Part shown: positions 4,788-7,724 of the stretch, piece after piece
Position numbering within the stretch: the stretch's first letter is position 1
Layout of the letters: each line of letters opens with the position of its first letter
Assembly: GCA_946647055.1 (NCBI GenBank)
Contig: CAMPCT010000094.1
Span: 1-7,724, forward strand
Direction of reading: 5' to 3'
DNA: 7,724 nt
Origin: an uncultured Atopobium sp.
Lineage (GTDB): Bacteria; Actinomycetota; Coriobacteriia; Coriobacteriales; Atopobiaceae
Made by a program: the position numbers and the translations under genes
Notes under the pieces: generated by a model
Told to the model about the DNA's origin: nothing
What the model saw: only the letters and a program-made list of their open reading frames with translations
Databases searched by the model: none

Positions 4788-5774
4788 ATGGGAGCTGTCG
4801 ACTTCGTCTCCGTCGGATGCCTCGCAATCGACAACATCATCGGCACGAACGGCGAGAAGCGCCTCAAGGTCTTTGGAGGCAACGCCGCCTTTGGCGCTGC
4901 TGGGATTGCGCTTTGGCACGAAGGCAGGGTGGGCGTCGTGTCCCGACGCGGCCTCGACCTGCCCATGTCTTGGATTGACTCCCTGCGCGCGCACGACATA
5001 GACACCGACGGCATCCATGACGTGCATATGCGCCACATGATGTTCTCGGGCATGGTGTATGACGAGACGGGTGACCGCCATGAGGTCACGTTCAACGAGG
5101 ACAGCCAGAGCGCCGAGCTCGTCGAGGGCTTCCCTGAGATGACACCCGACATGGTCACCCTGGCACACGAATACTTCGCACCAACCGGAGAGGACATCCC
5201 AGACGAATACCTTGGCGCCGACGTCGCAATCGCCGCACGTCACTATGACCGCCAGATGGCCTATGCCACGAGATTTCGCGAAGGGCGCGAGGACTGCCTA
5301 CTGGTGCTCGACACCGGCCTGCAGTACATGAAGCCCGAACATATTGACATGCTGCCAGCACTCTTTGAGAAGGTCGACGTCGTCATCCCAAGCGAGGCAG
5401 AAGCGCGTCAGCTCTTCGGGGACGTGAGGCCTTCCCAGATGTTGCAGGGCTTGAAACAACTCGGCGCAAAACATGCTGCAATCAAGCTGGGTAAACGCGG
5501 GTGTCTCGTGGACAGCGGCAGTGGCCTCGCCCTAGTCGGTGCCTACCACTGCGGAAGCGCCGTCAAAGACCCATCCGGTGCGGGCGACAGCTTCTGTGGT
5601 GGCTTTCTCGTGGGATTGCGTCGCACGGGCGACCTGGTCGAGGCGGCCAAGCACGGCGCGGTGTCATCCTCGTTCGTCATCGAGGACTTCGGCGCGGACT
5701 ATGCCCTGGACGTCACCCGCGAAGCCGCGATGGAGCGACTCTCGCATATCAAGGTCAGTGCGTACAGCGACTAG
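4788..5774 (+). CDS. PfkB-family carbohydrate (or nucleoside) kinase
   Basis: This 328-residue cytoplasmic kinase would transfer phosphate from ATP to a sugar-like hydroxymethyl group. The PfkB fold is shown by the N-terminal beta strand VDFVSVGCLAIDNI (4-17), the substrate-side glycine motif GGNAAFGA (30-37) and the C-terminal signature KDPSGAGDSFCGGF (260-273), with Asp267 as catalytic base. The usual Mg/phosphate motif NxxE reads SEAE here (202-205), so Asn is replaced by Ser while Glu is kept. The start at 4788 is chosen because G-rich GCGGGG (4775-4780) precedes it and the previous gene ends at 4786. Longer in-frame extensions upstream lie inside the SIS gene. Next to the SIS protein it probably phosphorylates the imported compound first, as FrlD does for FrlB in fructoselysine operons. 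A nucleoside substrate remains possible. Confidence 0.87.
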   Translation: MGAVDFVSVGCLAIDNIIGTNGEKRLKVFGGNAAFGAAGIALWHEGRVGVVSRRGLDLPMSWIDSLRAHDIDTDGIHDVHMRHMMFSGMVYDETGDRHEVTFNEDSQSAELVEGFPEMTPDMVTLAHEYFAPTGEDIPDEYLGADVAIAARHYDRQMAYATRFREGREDCLLVLDTGLQYMKPEHIDMLPALFEKVDVVIPSEAEARQLFGDVRPSQMLQGLKQLGAKHAAIKLGKRGCLVDSGSGLALVGAYHCGSAVKDPSGAGDSFCGGFLVGLRRTGDLVEAAKHGAVSSSFVIEDFGADYALDVTREAAMERLSHIKVSAYSD

Positions 5775-5778
5775 GAGG
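5773..5778 (+). promoter_or_regulatory. SD of the BtpA-family gene, overlapping the kinase stop codon
   Basis: AGGAGG begins with the last two bases of the kinase stop codon (TAG, 5772-5774) and sits seven bases before the ATG at 5786. This fixes the start of the BtpA-family gene and suggests that ribosomes ending on the kinase re-initiate here. Upstream in-frame starts lie inside the kinase gene in another frame and have no such site. Confidence 0.8.
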
Positions 5779-5785
5779 ACCAAGC

Positions 5786-6562
5786 ATGAAGAACGTCGAG
5801 CGACCAATCATTATTGGCGCGGTACACCTTCCCTACTATGGCCGGAACAATCCCAGCCTCCCCATAAGCTCGATCGAGGAGTACGCCCTTCAGAACGTGC
5901 AGGCCTTCTACGACAACGGCATCCGCACCTTGTATATCCAGGACGAGGACCTCGTCTGCGGACCCGCTTATCCCGAGACCATCGCGCTGCTCGCCTCCCT
6001 AGGCAAGATGCTCAAGCTGAGCTTTCCCGAACTGTGCCTAGGCTTCATCGTGCAGGCGCATGACCCGTACGCCTCGATTGCTGCCGCGCACGCCTGCAGC
6101 GCCGACTTCGTGCGCATCAAGGTCTTTGCTGGAACCATGTACAAGGCGGAAGGCATCCGCACGGGCGTTGGAGCCGAGGCCGTCAACTACCGAACGATGC
6201 TCGGGTCGAACGTGAAAATCCTGGCAGACGTCTACGATCGCGAGGGCATGCCCGCGGGCAACGCTCCCCTCTCGATGGCGCTCGGCTGGGCGGACAGGTT
6301 TGGGGCTGATGGCTTCGTGCTGACAGGGCACGACTGGAAGGAGACGCTCGAGTACTTGGACATTGCGGACCGAGAGAGCCTAGGAAAGCCCATCCTTGTA
6401 GGCGGCTCGGTCAAGGAGAACAACATCTACGAGGTTCTCGACCACTGCGATGGCGCGGTCGTAAGCTCCTCGCTCATGCTCGACCACCCGGCGGCAGACT
6501 CACCGCTCAAGTGGGACGCCCAAAAGATTCGAAGCTTTGCCGATAAGGTAGAAAAGTATTGA
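5786..6562 (+). CDS. BtpA/SgcQ-family TIM-barrel protein, likely sugar-pathway enzyme
   Basis: This 258-residue protein has the usual length and hallmarks of the BtpA/SgcQ family. They are the N-terminal strand IIIGAVHLPYYG (8-19), DFVRIKVFAGTMYKAEGI in the middle, the strand VKILADVYDRE, the TGHDW loop, and the C-terminal phosphate-binding-like strands ILVGGSVKENNIYE and DGAVVSSSLM. This pattern of eight beta strands with a glycine-rich C-terminal loop suggests a phosphate-bearing substrate. BtpA itself was linked to photosystem I in cyanobacteria, while SgcQ lies in an enterobacterial sugar operon; the biochemical activity of the family is not established. Here it is the third enzyme after the SIS protein and kinase, 11 bases behind the kinase, so it may act as an epimerase, aldolase or hydrolase on the pathway intermediate. 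No secretion signal is seen. Confidence 0.85.
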   Translation: MKNVERPIIIGAVHLPYYGRNNPSLPISSIEEYALQNVQAFYDNGIRTLYIQDEDLVCGPAYPETIALLASLGKMLKLSFPELCLGFIVQAHDPYASIAAAHACSADFVRIKVFAGTMYKAEGIRTGVGAEAVNYRTMLGSNVKILADVYDREGMPAGNAPLSMALGWADRFGADGFVLTGHDWKETLEYLDIADRESLGKPILVGGSVKENNIYEVLDHCDGAVVSSSLMLDHPAADSPLKWDAQKIRSFADKVEKY

Positions 6563-6647
6563 ATCATGCCCTCTCAACAGGTAAAGCCCCATATCATTCT
6601 CCTAGTCCGTGTTCTGAAGCTCGCATGTCATAGAAGTGGAATCGCCG
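6563..6647 (+). other. 85-nt gap between the BtpA-family gene and the regulator
   Basis: No hairpin terminator is visible here. A weak -10-like TATCAT at 6592-6597 has no matching -35 box. The regulator may be transcribed by read-through from the operon or from a weak promoter of its own. Confidence 0.4.
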
Positions 6648-7376
6648 ATGAAGCTTTCCCCCGACTCGAGAAAGCCGCTCTACGCACAAATTGTTGACGT
6701 CATCATGGCCGACATCCGAGACGGTCAGCTCAAGCCGGGCGACAAGCTGCCATCAGAAGCTGACTTCTCCGAAAAGTATTGCGTGAGCCGTGTCACTGTG
6801 CGACGAGCACTCGAGGAGCTCAGGAGCGCAGGAATCGTTATGTCATATCAGGGCAAGGGCTACTTTGTCAGCATGCCGGTATTCGAGAGGCCGCTCACCC
6901 AGACCAAGGAACTCCTCTCGTTCACCCAGATGTGCCTTGCTTCTGGAAGGGAACCGGGAGCTCACCTAATCAAGGTCGACTATGTCGACGGCTCGGACCG
7001 TGACAACGAGTTCCTGCGGCAGGAGCCAGGAAGCAAGCTGCTGCGAGTCCAGAGGGTGCGCACCGCCGATGGCGTCCCCATCTTCCTAGAAAACAGCTAC
7101 TTCCCCGGCAAGGGCTTCGAGTTTCTCACCAGTGGGACTCTCGATGGACGAAGTATGAACACCACACTTGCCGACGAGCTCGGACGCAACGTGGCCAACT
7201 ACTCACGCTGTACCATCCGCGCATGTTGTGCTACGGCGAGGATTGCCGAGCTTCTCTCCATTCCCGTGGGTGACCCCCTGTTCCTCGAGATCAAGGACCT
7301 CGTGGACGAGAATGGTCGCCCAATGCTCATCGCCAAGGACTATCTGGTAGGCAACTACTTCGTCTTTGACATGTGA
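6648..7376 (+). CDS. GntR-family transcriptional regulator, HutC subfamily with UTRA ligand domain
   Basis: This 242-residue DNA-binding protein probably represses the operon until a pathway metabolite binds. The N-terminal winged helix (about 8-76) has the classic GntR sequence PLYAQI (10-15), LPSEADFSEKYCVSRVTVRRAL (34-55, includes the recognition helix) and a GKGYFV wing (69-74). Residues about 88-240 form the UTRA domain, with the characteristic end DENGRPMLIAKDYL (220-233). UTRA domains usually sense phosphorylated sugars or related small molecules, which matches the kinase and SIS genes upstream. The ATG at 6648 is preferred because AGTGGA (6635-6640) can act as SD seven bases upstream. 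A GTG at 6636 would add only four residues. A candidate operator lies at 277-292 over the operon promoter. FrlR-like regulation is the closest known parallel, but orthology is not shown. Confidence 0.9.
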   Translation: MKLSPDSRKPLYAQIVDVIMADIRDGQLKPGDKLPSEADFSEKYCVSRVTVRRALEELRSAGIVMSYQGKGYFVSMPVFERPLTQTKELLSFTQMCLASGREPGAHLIKVDYVDGSDRDNEFLRQEPGSKLLRVQRVRTADGVPIFLENSYFPGKGFEFLTSGTLDGRSMNTTLADELGRNVANYSRCTIRACCATARIAELLSIPVGDPLFLEIKDLVDENGRPMLIAKDYLVGNYFVFDM

Positions 7377-7548
7377 TGCAGCCCAGCTCTCCCAACGCAG
7401 AGGATGCGCATGGATGACGCCTGTGCATAGACCGCCTTGAGTGAGACAAAGGGAATCCATCTTCAGTATCATCTGGGTGAGAGCATGCAATGCACATGCA
7501 TGGGCAACGTGGCAGCGGGGCTGCCGGGAACTACCTAGGAGGTTTGCA
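7377..7548 (+). other. Intergenic region before the lipoprotein, rich in dyads
   Basis: These 172 bases separate the regulator from the lipoprotein gene. ATGCGCA (7404-7410) can pair with TGTGCAT (7422-7428), with one G-U pair. CATGCA (7484-7489) and TGCATG (7497-7502) form an inverted repeat around a third ATGCA. GGCAGC (7511-7516) and GCTGCC (7520-7525) form a tight stem with a GGG loop, ending 11 bases before the SD. None is followed by a T-run. Promoter-like pieces (TTGAGT at 7437-7442 and TATCAT at 7467-7472) are spaced 24 bases apart, too far for a normal sigma-70 promoter. Confidence 0.4.
7537..7542 (+). promoter_or_regulatory. SD of the lipoprotein gene
   Basis: A perfect AGGAGG lies six bases before the ATG at 7549 and fixes the start of the partial lipoprotein gene, which is too short within the window to be judged by length alone. 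Confidence 0.8.
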
Positions 7549-7724
7549 ATGAAGAAGCTGTTCGCGATTCTCGCATCCATGACGCTGGCGCTGTGCGTGC
7601 TGGCTGGCTGTGCCGCTGGCGGCGGCTCTGCCGCCCAGGTCGCCTCCACCGAGGTCGACTTCAATGGCGCCACCGTCAAGGTCGACGTCGACGTGAGCGA
7701 TGGCTGGTCCGCCGAGTTCACCGA
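7549..7724 (+). CDS. Predicted lipoprotein, N-terminal part (runs off the right end)
   Basis: The first 58 codons are present. Residues 1-3 are MKK, residues 4-19 are a hydrophobic stretch, and a lipobox Leu-Ala-Gly-Cys follows at 18-21. Cys21 would therefore be lipidated and the protein anchored outside the cytoplasmic membrane. A Gly/Ala-rich tether (22-28) leads into a mature part beginning with alternating Val/Asp residues (VKVDVDV), which suggests beta strands. The family cannot be told from this fragment. It has a perfect AGGAGG and is separated from the regulator by 172 bases, so it is probably a separate transcription unit. A link to the sugar operon is unproven; ECF importers do not need a binding lipoprotein. 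Confidence 0.8.
   Translation, partial: MKKLFAILASMTLALCVLAGCAAGGGSAAQVASTEVDFNGATVKVDVDVSDGWSAEFT

Noticed and set aside
5465..5475. Third copy of CGCAAAACATG, matching the promoter repeat, inside the kinase gene
   Set aside because: It is single, in coding sequence and far from any promoter. Chance is the simplest explanation.
392..5774. Queuosine/queuine salvage cassette (ECF importer plus nucleoside-type kinase)
   Set aside because: An ECF importer with a PfkB kinase could fit, but no recognisable salvage hydrolase or lyase is present. The SIS, BtpA and UTRA genes point to sugar phosphates. It remains a weak alternative.
5501..5785. Longer start for the BtpA-family gene inside the kinase gene
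   Set aside because: The extension is Arg-rich shadow sequence. The AGGAGG at 5773-5778 sets the start at 5786.

Overview
This 7.7 kb window is GC-rich with good Shine-Dalgarno (SD) sites and tightly packed genes. Codon use, a self-contained ECF transporter and a GntR/UTRA regulator suggest a Gram-positive actinobacterium, most likely a gut or oral Coriobacteriia (Collinsella/Olsenella/Atopobium type). That placement is inference; there is no rRNA or other marker gene here.

Layout. Positions 1-36 hold the first 12 codons of a gene on the minus strand that leaves the window. Positions 37-391 are a divergent control region with a probable minus-strand promoter (85-114) and a probable plus-strand extended -10 promoter (TATAAT at 298-303). 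Tandem repeats, an imperfect operator-like dyad and a leader of about 80 nt accompany the plus-strand promoter. From 392 to 6562 runs one plus-strand gene string: an ECF S component (392-1027), EcfT (1110-1907), two ECF ATPases (1892-2740 and 2750-3553), a double-SIS sugar-phosphate isomerase/deglycase-like protein (3599-4786), a PfkB-family kinase (4788-5774) and a BtpA/SgcQ-family TIM-barrel protein (5786-6562). A GntR/HutC-type regulator with a UTRA domain follows (6648-7376). After a 172-nt gap a predicted lipoprotein begins at 7549 and runs off the right end.

How the genes fit together. The S, T, A and A' subunits form a complete dedicated (group I) importer. Kinase plus SIS protein plus UTRA repressor is the core logic of Amadori-product operons such as frl/fra: phosphorylate a sugar-amine conjugate, then cleave or isomerise it. 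The working hypothesis is an ECF-fed pathway for a sugar or sugar-amine compound, with a BtpA-family enzyme as an extra step. ECF transporters are known mainly for vitamins and metals, so this pairing is the most interesting thing in the window. The substrate cannot be read from the sequence.

Two RNA hairpins cut the gene string into three blocks. A perfect 19-bp stem lies between the S component and ecfT, and a perfect 7-bp GC stem lies between the transporter and the enzymes. Neither has a T-tract, so they look more like processing, stability or translation-control elements than ordinary terminators.
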